Of a stretch of DNA of 64,000 bases, positions 33,425-47,102 are shown in pieces. The stretch is taken from NCBI GenBank assembly GCA_029948255.1, contig JALIZF010001267.1, forward strand, positions 144,810 through 208,809, in the 5' to 3' direction. Both the position numbers and the translations under genes were made by a program. Position 1 is the stretch's first letter. Every line of letters starts with the position of its first letter. The notes under the pieces are model-generated. The model did no database searches. It saw only the letters and a list, made by a program, of their open reading frames with translations, and was not told the DNA's origin. The stretch is from Telmatactis stephensoni (taxonomy: Eukaryota > Cnidaria > Anthozoa > Actiniaria > Isophelliidae).

Positions 33425-33639
33425 GATTTCATTGATTACATCTGATGACTACAGTGCAAAAGCTAACAGTTTAACTGAAGTTTCTAAGTTGAAGAAAAGG
33501 GACAGCAAACGGTTAACTGTCCTTATAATATACATGAAAAAAGTTGTCGATTCTGATTGGCTGAGAGCAATGAAGAAGGTCCTCGTTTGGGACGAAACGT
33601 CTGTCAAATTTTCGTCAAAAAAAAAATAATGATAATAAT

Positions 33640-33780
<141 letters not shown>

Positions 33781-33887
33781 ACTCGAAGCTAGAGACAACG
33801 CAATAAATTTGTCATGAATAATCCTAGCTGCAAATTCCAAATACTTTGAAAGTAATGATGTTAATCGCTAACACGGCAAGAAAATTT

Positions 33888-34818
33888 TTCTGACTCGCTA
33901 TCGCTAGTATTTTGGCGGGATTTTGTACATTCAAACGGCGCGCGTTGCCAAATTTCCCGCCATTCAAACAAAAGCGATTGTTCAAAGTGAAGTGAATTGT
34001 TTTGACAAATCGTGCAGTAAAGTGGAGTTATCTACGTTTATTCCCTCAATGGATTATAAAGAAAGTCTTTTTATTCCCATTTCAGAGTCTAATGTTGTCA
34101 AGTGAAGAAGCCTAGACTATGTCTTTACAAAGAAAAAGAGCCAAAAGCTGCTTCTTGGTACGAATACAGACTGATTCAGCCCACGCCATTTGTTAAACTC
34201 CAGCGTCACAGCAAACTGTCGAGATTTACCAAAAACACACAGCACAAAATGAACAGACTGTTTTTCTCTTGAAAAATCACGCAAAATCCTGGAAATATAT
34301 ACAGTTTTGTCCTAATTTGGGGAGAAAGGAAAAAATAAATACAGATTTTGCTACTCGTATTAAAAGATTTGACTTCAGAAATCGTACTACATGGAAGGCT
34401 GACTGGCTCGACACGTCGAAACTGTAAGTTTTTAAAATTTTAAGCAACACATTTTAAATTGGATTCGATGAACATTCCTCGGGAAAAAATCTTTTTGGTC
34501 TTCAGAAATAAGAAAGTTAATGTTTAGAGTTTTCTTAACTGAGCTGGAAAACATTAGTTGACCGATGTCTCAGTTCGCCGATTGACCGAGTGTTCAAACT
34601 TTTGTTGAGTTTTTGAGATAATTTTTTCATGTATATTATTATTAATACGCTATCATACCATTTCTCGTTCAATTTGGAATTAATTTACACTCGTGTGTTT
34701 TTCAAAGAGCTGAAATTGCACTCGACCTACGGTCTCGTGCAATTTCAACTCTTTGAAAAACCACACTCGTGCGAATTAATCCCAAATTGAACTCGAAACC
34801 GTATTATTACCTATACTA
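33888..34818 (+). repeat. Dispersed 0.9-kb repeat, copy 2
   Basis: Second copy of the repeat at 29716-30645, inside segmental duplication unit 2 and ending in the foldback MITE at 34648-34811. Confidence 0.7.
34648..34811. mobile_element. Foldback MITE, copy 3
   Basis: Arms TTTCTCGTTCAATTTGGAAT and inverse, ACACTCGTGTGTTTTTCAAA and inverse, centre GCACTCGACCTACGGTCTCG. Sister of copy 2. Confidence 0.75.
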
Positions 34819-36616
34819 AAACAAGAAAAAAAGGTTACTGAAGATGCAGTATCTCAAATGAAGCCATTTTTGCCAACCTCAGCTTTGGACAACAAAGCGA
34901 TTGAAAAAGATTCAAATAGTGAAGACGATGATGGTGATGCTGACTGATGCTGAAGATGAACCTTTTGACTCGTAATTTGATTGTTTTGGGATTTTATGTT
35001 CAGTTTGTTTTCCAAATACAATACATTTGTGATAAAGCATATCTTGACCCACCCCTGATACATTGCTCATTTATTCATGACCTACCCCTTGCATGAGTCT
35101 GAAAGTTTTGTGACCCACCCCTGTTTTTCATGGCCCATCCCACCCTTTACTTTATGACAAGTCCCTTAGCTACCCCTGTTTTAGACTCCCCCTCCCCCCT
35201 CTCAATGTTCAGTAGGCCTGGGAGATTCCTGCTAGGTCCAAGACCCTTCGGCAACCAACATTGTGTCGGGTCGGGGGAGGGGAGGGTTCGAAATATATAC
35301 CCATTTTGAGACCTACATGGTGGGAATTAAATCACATTGTGTCCATTTGAGAGGACAGTTTCTCAACTATTCAGCACACCGTTGTAGCTCTGTTGTTTTA
35401 ATTGTAACTTTATTGAAGAAAACCATTTACTAATCTATATAAAAACCCATTTCCAAATCCATCTAGCAAGAGCACCCAGCTAGCACCCTATTTGGGCGTA
35501 TTTGCTGTGAGAAAATTCCTAACACACACGTGTTTGCCGATCAAATACTTGCATGTTTATAGGGTGTGGCATTAGATGTCCTTGCCAGATTAGATTGACA
35601 TGATACATCTATAATTCTTTATTATTACCAACTATAAATATCTATCAAAAATAAGCACTTCCTAACATGCCTCTCTTCTTTGACTGAGACATCGTCCTGA
35701 CCTCGATGTCAGAAAATGCTGAATTTCAAAAACTACAAAGTTAATTTATAAGATCAAAAACTACAAAGTCTACAAGATCAATAGTGATATAGAAAGCATT
35801 TTTTGTTAACGTTACTTCTTATAAAAAGCGTTATGTTTTTCAAGTCTTTTGTTAACTTTCTTTTTTCAGTTTTGAGTTTTTCTAGTAGTTTTTCTTGTTT
35901 GGATTTTCTACAAAGTCTACAAGTTCAAAAACTACAAAGTCTACAAGATCAATAGCGATATAGAAAGCATTTTTTGTTAATGTTACTTCTTATAAAAAGC
36001 GTTGTGTTTTTCTAGTCTTTTGTTAACGTTCTTTTTTTTCAGTTTTGAGTTTTTCTAGTAATTTTTCTTGTTTGGATTTTCTACAAAGTCTACAAGTTCA
36101 AAAACTACGCAAAGTCTACAAGATCAATAATGATATAGAAAGCTTTTTTTAAATGTTACTTCTTATAAAAAGCGTTATGATTTTTAAGTGTTTTGTTAAC
36201 GTTCTTTTTTTCAGTTTTGAGTTTTTCTAGTAGTTTTTCTTGTTTCGTGATTTTCCGCCTCTACAGATTGAGTTTCATTCATGACACTCGTTGAGTTGCG
36301 TAACTTGATTCAGCAAATAAGCTCCAACAAAAAAGAAGAAAAGGTTATTTTAACGTTGAGGATTCAACCAAGCTCTCGTTCTATGACGCGATGCAACTAA
36401 TTTTTCTATAGGAATTCTTTCAGTAATCCATTTCTAGTATAGGAAGGGACTTTTTTCCTTTCCTTACCAGTTTAAATACCGACCAGACACTTCGATAAGT
36501 AGAAATAAGTAATTGATAGTGCTCTTAGATAAGTATTAATCAGTGCACTTCATGTTGAAGAATAAACTACAGTTCAGTTTCGGCTGACACAACAGTTATG
36601 TTCACGTGTTGGGAGC
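34819..36616. other. 3' flank of gene C
   Basis: Matches 21827-23661: the acidic gene remnant end, non-coding sequence, and the 170-bp satellite. No gene recognised. Confidence 0.6.
35730..36250 (+). repeat. Tandem satellite, about 170-bp unit, three copies
   Basis: Same satellite as at 22742-23285, with the CTACAAAGTCTACAAG phrase and the GATATAGAAAGC box in each unit. Confidence 0.7.
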
Positions 36617-39600
36617 TCAGTTTTCAAAAGAACTGGTGTCTGGTAAATTTATGATCTCGCCGCGTGACTTGAAACAAGAACGCGTGACGAAACTCCAGGC
36701 TTTGACAACAAGTCGAACAAGCTGAGAAACAACCACCAGGGCTATGACAATGCAACAAAGTACTGGAAGCACGGATAAAATTATGACTTGAATCCAGTTT
36801 AAAACGTCTACAGTTGACTTGAGTGAACCTTGTGGAACTTGACCAGTGGAGAGAAAACTAGCGTTGAAGGTATTTATTGTTGCTATGACAATTAAGGCAA
36901 TCAAAGAAACCATCTCAGCAATGTTGGCTGCTTGGCTACGGAATGGACGTACAATGGTGTGATGAAAGAGGATTAAGACACAGGAAAAAGTTAGTAAACT
37001 TGTCTTTAAAAGAGGATCACTGACAAAAGTGGAAATTATGATGAGAACAAGACGTCTGAATATCAGAATACTTTCCCAGTAAATAGCGCCAGTAGTATTG
37101 TCTTGCGGTTCACGAAACGGACCGTACAGAATAGCAGTGACTGAGGATTTCCACTCAGGGGCTTCTGGTCTTTGTTCTTTACCTCCACACATAAACCACG
37201 TCAATTTGTACATCAGATAGGGTAAGGGAAGAGCACAAGCAACGAAGAATTCCTTGATTGAAATTTGGCTTTTATAAAGCCACTTCGATCCAAGCGCTAT
37301 GGTAACGATGAAAGGAACAACTGATACGACCACAAACACCATCAGCACATACTGCCACCATTGGTAACACAACACGTTACCAGCAATGAACAACCGCTTC
37401 TCTTCACCAAGTGACGTACAACGTAAGAGTTTGAGGGCTGTTTTGGCAAGCACGGCGTATCCTAGCAACAGTGTCTCCAAGACAGCACTAAGATAAGGTC
37501 CAAGTGATGGAGGAGATTTTGACTTACGCTTGTTTAGTAGATAATGACAGCCATAGAACAAAGCAATTGTCAAAAGAACACCAAATACTGGACAAGCAAG
37601 GACCAGTTGCTTAGTTACCACAGTAAGCCCAACGAAAGGACATAGGGAACCACGTGAGGAGATGCGCATTTCAAAGTTAAAAAGTCCCATCATAGGTTGA
37701 ATGAGATACTTCTCAACAATGCTATCGTACGAAGCTGCAATCAAAAGAATGTTAACCACTTGATAAAAGTAGGAAACTATTTTTAGATAGCCACTACTAT
37801 GTTTGTCCTTGGAATGGTCTTGTTCATCGTCGTGTCTTGTGTTGCTTCTGAACCACAGGATGTGACTCTTGAGCATGCACTCAAGCCTTGGCTTATAAAT
37901 AAAGAACAAAGCAATCAACATCACCATGACAACGGCCACGCCCCAGAACCACATGTCTTGACATTTGTCACTATGAAGGCAAGATGACGAAAGGAGAGTT
38001 TCAGAGTAATTTTCTTTACACTCACCGCAGAGTGGTCCAGTTCTGTTGCCATTACAACTGTTGTAATCAACAAAATCGTGTTTATCGGGCTGTTTACAAT
38101 ATCCCAACGGACAAAGAGTAAAGTTAAGTGCAGGTGGATTATCTTGAACTTTGTATCCCCAAAAGTTTTGTCTTGCTGATATTTTACCCAAACAATCAGC
38201 TCCAAATGGGCATAACAAACACTTAAAACCGCTGTCCATATTTGCTCCAAGGCTCTTGCCATGTTGTATACTGTAGAATCCAATTCCACACGGTTTACAG
38301 GAAAGCTGCATGACATTTAACGCAAGAATGCACTCATGTAATGACATTGTCATGTCTTTCCTGATTTGGGCTTCTAAATGGTGAATATCCAATTCGCTAC
38401 CAGCTGGACAAGTTAGAATTGTTTCGTTCGCATTCATTTTACCAAAATTAACATAATTGGCCTTAGATACGGTTACTAAGGATTTTTGTAACCCTGAAAG
38501 TGCCTTGAATTCCAGTCTTGAATTGAATATCATTAATGGACCTTCGCTTTGGAAATCGATAAAAGATGAAATGTCAAAAGTCATATTCTTTTTGGGTAGC
38601 TGTATCTTAATCGAAGAATGCTTTTGTTGAAATAACGAGTCCAGTATTTGCAAACTGGTGGAATCTGTTCCAGGAATGTAGATATGTCCTCCTCGGATTT
38701 TAGCAAAATTGTCGATGAAGGAACAGTTCTGTAAAGTATAGCTGCCTTTCGATAACGACAACGCCCCTCCTGTCATAGCAGTGTTATTGGCAAATACTGT
38801 GTTCTTTATTGTCACGAAAGTACTGTAATTCCACACTTCCCTGGGAAACGGGCTTTTCTGACCCGGTTTAATGCAACCGGGTTCTTTGATGGAATCGTTG
38901 GACTTGAGTAGGAAGAAAATTGCTCCCGCTTGTCCTTTTGGAGTCTTGTTGTCAAAAAATACACAAGACTCAATTTTTATATTACCACGTTGGAATTGTT
39001 GCGCCGAGCCAATACTTAGAGCTGCACTAAAAACATTACTCTGACTATAGCAGTGTTTAAATGTGACATTATAAAGAAGGACATTTAAAATTGGATTTGC
39101 TACCACCAGCAGGCATCCACCACCATAATGGTTTGTGAAGCTCATGGAATCAAACTGAGTGTTTTTAATTGTTAGTTGTCGTAATATCAACGCGTTCAAT
39201 GCGATGGCGCTTCCGAACGTCGGAGTTACGAGTGAGTTGTTCTTCAGTATCACATCTGAAATTGTTACCGTTGCAGTTCCACGAATGCCTAGCGTGATGC
39301 AAAATGCATGGGAATCATTCACAAAGTTGTCTCTAAAAATAGTATGTTCTATGTACACCTCACTGTCATGTTCTGAATACCAGAGTAATACCATACCGGT
39401 GCTGATATTTTTAGATTTAGCTTGGAACTTTTCAAAAAGACTGTTTACAATGTACAGGCTGCCTTTGTGTTTAGTGCCTACTAGTATACCACCACACCAA
39501 CTCTGGTAATTCTGAAGAAACTTTGTGTTGTTAAGAATCATATCGTGTTTGTAACTTTTGACAGCGATCATGGTATCCACTGGGACTGTAGATTTGCTTT

Positions 39601-40353
39601 CTAAGAACACAACATTCTCAAGGTGCAACGATGTCAATGCTTCCTTTAAGAAAATCCCTATCAAACCATATGGCCCGAGGATGTTACGTGTAAAGTTAAC
39701 ATTTTTGAGAGTAATATGACATGATATTGACCCTGGATCGTATTCACCATTTGACGTCACAAAGATCCGGGATGGCGTATTATGGCCCCAAGACGTTTTG
39801 ACTTCACTGTTCGACATAGAGATGGATATACTGTTTAGTGGTGTTACTCTTCCAATTATAATCATTGCTATACAGGAACTTACATTCACGCATAGAGAGT
39901 TATTAAACGAAAAGATAATGGCTTTTGTCTTTTGGAATAGACTCACAGCGTGAAATGCACCAATAAATGTACAGTTATCAATAGAAAGGTTGACGTCTTC
40001 AGCATACATAGAAGTGTTTAGAAATTGTAGGTTAGTTAACTTCACGTTTGTGTTGTTTTGATGGAGCTGGGACGGGCCAAAAAATACTATATCCGACCCT
40101 TCCTGGCATTTAACGTGTGGTATTGACTGGAAACCAACAATGACCATACTCTTGTTGGAATAAATTTCTGCCAACCCCAAAGCAGATGACTCACAAGTGT
40201 ACGGAGTGGTATCTGATCCAGTACCATCAACGTAGACATGACCTTCGTGTTGTACCCTCCATACACCCATAACGATGGTTTTACAAGGGTTGGATTCTGA
40301 ACCACATGACTGGCTGTCACTTCCTCTGCTTTGGGATACGTACACACGTTGAA
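36617..40353 (-). CDS. Gene C, large second exon: beta-helix multi-membrane protein
   Basis: 1245 codons after a 3' splice site (TTCATTTTTCATCGCAG, exon from 40353), intact to the stop. Same architecture as gene B: beta-helix ectodomain, Cys-rich stem (CKPCGIGFYS, CLLCPFGADCLG, CGECKENYSE), about ten membrane segments, and a short basic tail. Relative to B it has small length changes in the ectodomain (an extra Ser in YVSQSRGSD, a missing SLDVFA piece) and scattered substitutions, while the membrane region is much more alike. No homologue of the A/B first exon was found upstream within the window before 57 kb. The candidate at 55806-55881 is phase-compatible but unrelated in sequence, so C may be using a new first exon, or it lacks one. 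Confidence 0.88.
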
Positions 40354-40809
40354 CTGCGATGAAAAATGAAATAAATGTTTAGATTACAGCGGAATCCGCG
40401 CGATTTCGAATTTGGTTAATTAAAAAACAGTTCACTACTTTGAAATCAGTCCAATTCCCTTCTGTTAGTAGGTCAATTCGAATCCTCGGAATTTCGAACG
40501 TTTGTCATGCGAGCTCTGCATACCGGGGTTCTACCTTAGATAATACTGTAGATATGGGAATAGAAATGGATTGACAATTGAAATGCAATGCAATTTGAAT
40601 CGAGACTGAACAAAACTCAACAAAAGTCTTGCTAAGCGTTTACTGGAGATATCGTCAAAATGTAGCGAGAACAAAAAATGTGGCGTGACTGTTGTTCTCG
40701 CCACATTATAACGTCTTCTGTGCATCTGTTAGAGTACAAAGCCACGGAAAAATCAGTAGAATCTATTTGTTACTCGTGCCCAGGCCGTAGCCGTGAAATA
40801 AACTGCAAA

Positions 40810-40813
<4 letters not shown>

Positions 40814-40852
<39 letters not shown>
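40814..40852 (+). repeat. (CT)n microsatellite
   Basis: About 19 perfect CT units. Confidence 0.95.
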
Positions 40853-40855
<3 letters not shown>

Positions 40856-41713
40856 CGTCCTGAGGCACTTCTGATTGGTTAAGAACGTAAAAACAATGCC
40901 CTTCATTCATCACCTTTGAGCGACTGCTAACGCAAGCCAGGAACTTTAGGAATGCAAGATGGCCGACTACAAAGAAAATAGCTTTCAGAGACAGGCTCTT
41001 CCAGCACTAAAACAATGTAAAATGGAGCTTTTCACTTGAGATATATCTAGAAACTTATAAGAGCTTCAAAATGGGCTGTTATTTTGAGCTTGATCTCCAA
41101 TACTTTAACCAAATATCGAACTCTAAATGACGTACTTGAAACCAAGCTTCCGCGATTCCAAGTATTTCCTTTGAGCTGGAAATTCTCACCTACATGTTGC
41201 TAAACGAACACACATAGAGGCAAGTCAATTATATTTCTCATTCAAGCATTCAAGAGATCTTGAGAGGTTTTTGTACTGAATTTAATTATCGAAATTCTGG
41301 ACCAGACCATTGCATAGAACTTGAAAACTTGGAACTTGGTCACGTAATACTGTTACTCATATATAAAACATCTGAAACATGAACGAAGAAGTCTTAACAG
41401 CAAACAATTTAGATACATAGTGAAATAAAATGTAGAATAAACTGGTATAATCGCTGGTAATATTTTTGCATGTCGGAGAGTTTTCAAAAGACTAAGGGAA
41501 TGATTTAACCGGAAGTCATATTCATGACCAGGGCACCACGGACCGCGGCTGCAGTATTTATTATAGAATAAAAATGTGAGGGGGTATTCTATAATCGTTC
41601 CTAGTCTCCTCCACAGGCAACTCCTTATTATTCCTCCTTGGGCTTCCTTTGTAGCGGTTATTTTAACCGCGTGGAGACTGAGAACGAGACATGGAGAAAA
41701 GAGAGAGGAGGAG

Positions 41714-41894
41714 GGAACTTTTGGAATTACATGAAAAAGCCGTTAATATGAAATGACTGTAGCAAGATTGCAATACGTCTTGGTAACTTTCATATTCGCA
41801 TTCAGCATGCAAAATTAGTTTAGAATAGTTATGTTACCAGCTTCCACCCCAAAATGCCTCCAGGTGTCTGATTTTTTTGAAAATGCACCTAGTC
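41714..41894 (-). repeat. Dispersed repeat, inverted copy of 28641-28850
   Basis: Reads in reverse the same series of phrases as 28641-28850 (ggaacttttggaattacatg, tttagaatagttatgtt, tgaaaatgcacctag). Confidence 0.6.
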
Positions 41895-42327
41895 TATTTG
41901 TGTCTTAAAAGGGCTCAAGATTCGAAGATCAAAATCGCGTCAAAAATAATGAATTTCTTAAATTTGAGCAGTGCTAGCTGACTAATATGAGCTCATTTTC
42001 TCTCTTTGGGCAACAGCCTAGTATTATGATACAATAAATTATTGTAAAAATGCGTTTGCTACAAGAAAAGAGGTAAAATTGGTTGATAGTACGTGCCCTT
42101 GAAGCAGTGTAAAAGCACCTTCCGACCGCACGTTTTGTAAAATATCTAAAAAACAGGAAATGGAATCTTGACTATAATTATATGAGGCGTGATCACTTAA
42201 AAGGGGTCTTAAAGGTTGACCATAAGTTAGGCTGTAACGCACGGTGTGCAAGTCGACCCCGTTTTGGCATTCTCTGCGCTACAATCATAGCTGGTCCAAG
42301 GTCAAACACTCTACGCGTCAAAACATG

Positions 42328-42391
42328 CATCCCATAATGCATTTCTTCCGCTGGATCAGATACAGCGGAAGAAAAGCATTATGGGCATCCA
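42328..42391. repeat. Strong hairpin
   Basis: CCCATAATGCATTTCTTCCG and its inverted copy (cggaagaaaagcattatggg) flank a short loop around gctggatcagatacag. One bulge only. No target duplication seen; a small foldback element or a structured RNA piece. Confidence 0.6.
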
Positions 42392-43586
42392 TGAAAAATT
42401 TGCACAGCACCCGTCCCCTACTCTTAGTCGTAGAAATTTCTTAGAAGTGCTGAGCCCCCCTCGCTAACAGGCCACAGACGGCACCGATTGGCTTCGCTAC
42501 AGTTCAAAACTCGCCGAAATGGCCTTGTTGGCTTGGGGAATGCATCACAGAACGACCAGAGAAGCCTCAATACTCCAGAGATCACAGTTGAATCTTGTCG
42601 CCGTAATTACTGTGACTCTTTCTTCGTAAAGTCGCTTCCCACTCCTGAGTTCTTCCAGGAGATTGTCTCCGCCGTCTTTTCTTGCTTAATGATGCAAGCC
42701 AAGCGACTTCTGTGCTACAAAATGACTCGGAAAAGCACTTAGAAGCTGAATTCAGGCCACGATCAGTACGCTCACCGAACGTAAAGCCTAGAATTCGTCA
42801 GGCGTCACTGTATAATTGAGCCTTCAGTCTTCTAGAACAGCACCAAATTGACAGTTACCTTGACAACTATTGTTTGTCTTTCCTGTTTTTTTTTTCCTTT
42901 TTCTTTTTCTTCTCTCTTTTTCTCTTTCACAAACCCATTTTTTCTGTTTTTCTTTCTTTTCTCTTTCTTATTTCTCGGTTAATTCTTTTTAAAGTTTGTT
43001 TTTGATTCTCATTTAATTGGCAAAGAAATCCGAACAACTGTTGTCTTTGCTGTCTTACTTTCTCTCTCACAAAACGCGCCCTTGGGTTTTTCTGTTCATT
43101 TTTCTTTCTTTTCTCTCTCTCTTTTTTTTTCTTTTTCTTTTGACAGTTTTGTTGTTGTGCTTGTTCTCTCTCCTTTCTTCGCCGAGAAATGACCAAAGAA
43201 ACGCTAAAGATTGCTGTTAAAGCGGCAAATCTTGAAGATGGTACATCAAAGGGGTCTTAGTAAAGAAGACCCCTTTTGTGTGAACAGCGCTCATATATAT
43301 GATAGAGAACCTTATTACCGTTGATTTGTAAAAATAAAACGTTTCCGCGTTACGACGGGCTGAAGTGTGAAACAAGACGTCGTAAACAGCTTGTGACCGA
43401 AGAGAACTAAGGCGAGTAACCACTAAAGCGCCTCTTGGAGCCTGTCTACTGTTCAAAACTTCATAAGACTAAAGCTTGCATCATTTTAAGTCAAACATAT
43501 ATATATCTTTTGCAATCAAACAAATCAAAATACGCTGAACTATGCTATGCGCAGTAGAGATGCGCACTGCAAAACTATGGAATTAC

Positions 43587-43907
43587 CTTCTCTTTTTCGA
43601 AAAATCCTCAAATTTATCACCAGGAACATTTTTTCTTTCTCCGTGTGGTTTAATATACAGTCGTGGTATAAATTCTTTACAACACCGCTATTACACCACG
43701 ATAATGACGTCGACATGGTTGCACGTCATAACCACGTGTCACGTGGTACAAACTAACCAATCAGAACATCAGAATTTGTACAGTGTATGAAAATTGAATA
43801 ATAAAATAAATTATGCAATAATAACCAACAATCAACGATATTAAAGCACAGTTGGAAATAAAAAATGTTCCTGGTGATAAATTTGAGGATTTTTCGAAAA
43901 AGAGAAG
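43587..43907. mobile_element. Inverted-repeat MITE, 320 bp
   Basis: Perfect or nearly perfect ends of about 48 bp: CTTCTCTTTTTCGAAAAATC...CCAGGAACATTTTTT at 43587 and the inverse ending at 43907. The interior is unique and has no ORF of note. Confidence 0.75.
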
Positions 43908-43962
43908 ATTAACAAGCATACTTAAAACATAAAGAAGACTGCTTGGCGTGCCTGTTTTTAAG

Positions 43963-46854
43963 GTAAACTCAAAATTTCATTAACGGCTTAGGAAGTAAAC
44001 TTTCTTATGAAGAATGGCTTATAAGGCCCCATTGACATGATTTTTCCCTCAACATGCTGTATTCGTAGTAAAACCTGTTAGTCAGGGTGCTTCTCTGTGA
44101 AATTCATTTTTTGTGCTCCCTGGACATGAGGTTATCTTAAAGAAATGCAACGCTACCCTAAAAGACTATAAAGGCATGACATTTAGAGCGTCATGCCCAG
44201 GTCGCTCAAATTTCATGTCACTGAGTCAATATTTGGATATTTACCAGGATGCTTAGCGAGCTCGCGAGACATAAAATCAGGGCCGCAGGGCATGCGTCAT
44301 GCCCAGAGCGCATGTTTGCGATTTCATGCCCGGCATGAATCGGGGTCGCTAAGCAACATTGAAAACAAAAACCAAAAATGTCAGAAAAAGACAAGTACAC
44401 GTTGGCTCTTCATGGAAAATGGTATATTTGGATCTTCTAGCAAGTTTTCCTGTCAACTACAAGAATTGTTGGACCTCAAAACAGTTCTTTCGAGTGACTC
44501 ACTATTTGAAGTGGCCTGATTCAGTCTGTCAGCCCAAAGAAACGGCTTCAAAAACAAAACTTTCCATTGTCGCTCGATCGCTGACCATGGGTGAAGGCAA
44601 AAATCTCTCATAGAAGACAAAAGCAGCTTGATTGAGTTTTGCTGTGTAAAGAAAGACGTCAAAAACTGGTGTCTTTTAGTGTCTTCTAGCCGTTTTCTTT
44701 GCCAAAAATGAGAAATGGCGTGCTCACGTATCCAAGCTACGTGAGTGACCTGATCTTTCGTCAGCCAAAGAAACCGTGTTGGTTTTGCTTACTTTTCGTG
44801 AATCTGGCTAGTCTGTGACTCCTTTTGCCGTTTATTACCACAGTAAGTACAACAATTTAATATTTTTGGATGTTTTGACTGTTCTCACTATATAATCTGT
44901 AAGTAATTTAAGTTTATTTACTTATCTGCCGTCTTCACTGTTTGCTACAGATACAAAAGATAACACACAAAAAGGTCGAAAGCTTGGGTTCTTGTTCATA
45001 ATGTAAGTACAAACAGGTTATGAAAAATTCTATTTTTATAATCTTTCACTTTTCGATTTTGTCTTCCCTTAAAAATTATTTCTATTTTGAATCTTAGTTC
45101 ATTAGAAAGCTAAAATTAGTGTGCCCGATCGTGCCCGATTGTAGCAAATGCATTTAGGAGCTAGAGCTACTTTATATTCCTTAAGTACAGAGCAATCACT
45201 GCCTTTTATAAACGTAAATGCCTGCCATTAGTAATAATTAGCCAGTTTGAAATGGAATTGTGCACATAAAAAGCACATCAAAAGCAAACAGCGACAAGAA
45301 CCCTCGAATAAGACTCATTTCAAATCCAAATGATAGCAGCATTTGTTCTTGAATGACTTTTCTATTTCTTTGTTTTACCAAAATATTCTATTTCTTTCCA
45401 TCCCACTTTTAAGAGAGATGTTTGATAGTTTTAATGTAGTTTCATTTGACATTTTAAAGGGAGATGTAAATGAAGAGAGGATTTGATTTTTTAAATTTAA
45501 TTTCATAATTATATTATATTTTAATTTCATATGTAGTAATTGAAGATAGGATCTGATCGCTTTTTAAAATTCATCATTTATTTACACTTTTAATTTTAAA
45601 GAGAGACGTAAAGAAGAGAGGATCTGCATGTAAAGTACTGTACCTCATCTAAACATTATTTTGTTTAAATTTCAGGTATGGCCAAAACTTTGCATTTGAA
45701 AAACGTGGAAGATAACTGCTGGACAAGAAGGCTTATTCTTAAGACTTTTAAAGTACCAGTGTTTCCAAAAAGATCTAATCAAAGTTTCAGTTAATTTTTC
45801 ATTATTTAAACTAATTAGTTGACACTATCTGAAATGTTTTGAGGAAGAGGAAAGTTTTTTCTTTTAACAGAAAATCACCTTATGAAAAATGTTAGACAAG
45901 TTAGGGGTAGTCAAAAGCCCAGGGCGTCCTTTTCCCCTCTTTCCTTTCCCCTCCGCTCCCCTCCCCCCTCCCTGACGCCCTGAGTCTCCGAGGACGTACA
46001 TTGACAGGAAAAGTCGCGAACAAAAAGTTATAGTCCTAGTAGGTTAGATTTATAGGTCTTTTTAAATACATATATTTTTATTGCAGGTAGCCATTCAGTC
46101 CCCAGTTGCAACGAAAATTAGATTCATGAGACTACTATTAGAGGTCCATTATAATCTTTGTTCTCTTTGCCAATTGTCTACTGTTCACTATCCTGTGAAA
46201 TTATAGTGTTTCAAAACCATTATTTGTTTCATTAAATTGTTTTAATGTATTGCCTTGTCTTCTCGTGCTTTAGGTTTGTTCTGACATGCCCGGCATGTTT
46301 TCATGCCCAAAGTGCATGGACGATCGTTCAATTCTAAGACGTTACATGCCCGGCATGTCCAGCATTTTTTCATGCCAAAGTCGTTGGGACGACAGTTGTT
46401 CTGAGACATGCCCGGCATGTACATACCAATTTCAACTTTTGTAGACACTTATGATGAATAAGGCATGACAATTATACCCTCATGCTGTACAAACTTTTTT
46501 TTTGGATGATCTTACCTAGCAGACTCGTTAAAGCGTTTTGTTGGACAACTGGCATGATAAAAAGTGTTCCATGCTGAACCAAGAAAAAATTATAGTCATT
46601 TGTGCGCCTTTACTATTGTCATGCTTCAATACCTTGATAAACACTTTCAATTATTGGTTTCAGAAAAGAAATAATTCCCAATAGGCATGTCGTTATGCCA
46701 TGAACGCCTCGTAAAGCAGTTACGCGACCTTATAGCGACTTTTCAACTGTGCAAGGCATGAAATTATACAAAAACCATGCCAATACTCTCAAAATTCGAA
46801 AAAATCCCCCAAATGTTTACTTCCTAAGCCGTTCATTGAAGCTTTTGGAGCTTA
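43963..46854. mobile_element. 2.9-kb inverted-repeat element with subterminal palindromes
   Basis: Ends: GTAAACTC...ACGGCTTAGGAAGTAAAC at 43963-44000 and, inverted, GTAAGCTC...ACGGCTTAGGAAGTAAAC at 46854-46815. Just inside both ends are repeated copies of CATGCCCGGCATG (44325, then 46285, 46346 and 46409 approximately) and of shorter CATGCC words. Such clusters near the ends are typical transposase-binding regions. The interior has splice-like signals but no recognised transposase, so it is probably non-autonomous. Superfamily unknown; no target duplication could be set. Confidence 0.6.
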
Positions 46855-46930
46855 CTCTCGCTGTAATATAACAGAAATCAAATGTGAAGATAAATAATGG
46901 TAATTGAACTGAGTGGAGTGCAATTTGTAT

Positions 46931-47102
46931 AGGAAATCGAACGAGTTCGATCGAGTGCAGTTTGAAAAAAATATCACGGGTGCAGTTTAAAATCAAGATG
47001 TTTAAAATTGCACGAGCCGGAGGCGAGTGCGATTTGAAAATCTTGATTTTAAACTGCAGTAGTGATATTTTTTCAAACTGCACAAGAAACCCGTTCGATT
47101 TT
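46931..47102. mobile_element. Foldback MITE, copy 4
   Basis: Arms AGGAAATCGAACGAGTTCG and inverse, TTTGAAAAAAATATCAC and inverse, centre GCACGAGCCGGAGGCGAGTG. Shares the outer TATAGGAAATCG with copy 1. The neighbouring pair taatatggccatcaaaaat at 47107 and 47426 (inverted) may be a second element or a continuation. Confidence 0.7.

Larger units (their letters stand above)
40354..43586. other. Upstream region of gene C
   Basis: Starts with intron-start sequence shared with A and B (to about 40790). It then holds a (CT)n run (40814-40852), an inverted partner of 28641-28850 at 41714-41894, a strong hairpin at 42328-42391 and a pyrimidine-rich tract at 42880-43145. An 84-codon plus-strand frame at 42488-42742 (PEITVESCRRNYCDSFFVKS) looks somewhat protein-like but is unsupported. 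No first exon resembling A/B was found. Confidence 0.5.

Noticed and set aside
42880..43220. Lys/Arg/Gln-rich and Phe/Leu/Ser-rich frames on opposite strands
   Set aside because: Products of a pyrimidine-rich low-complexity tract.
46242..46448. Cys-containing small minus-strand frame (TCRACNVLELN)
   Set aside because: Generated by the CATGCCCGGCATG repeats at the right end of the 2.9-kb element.
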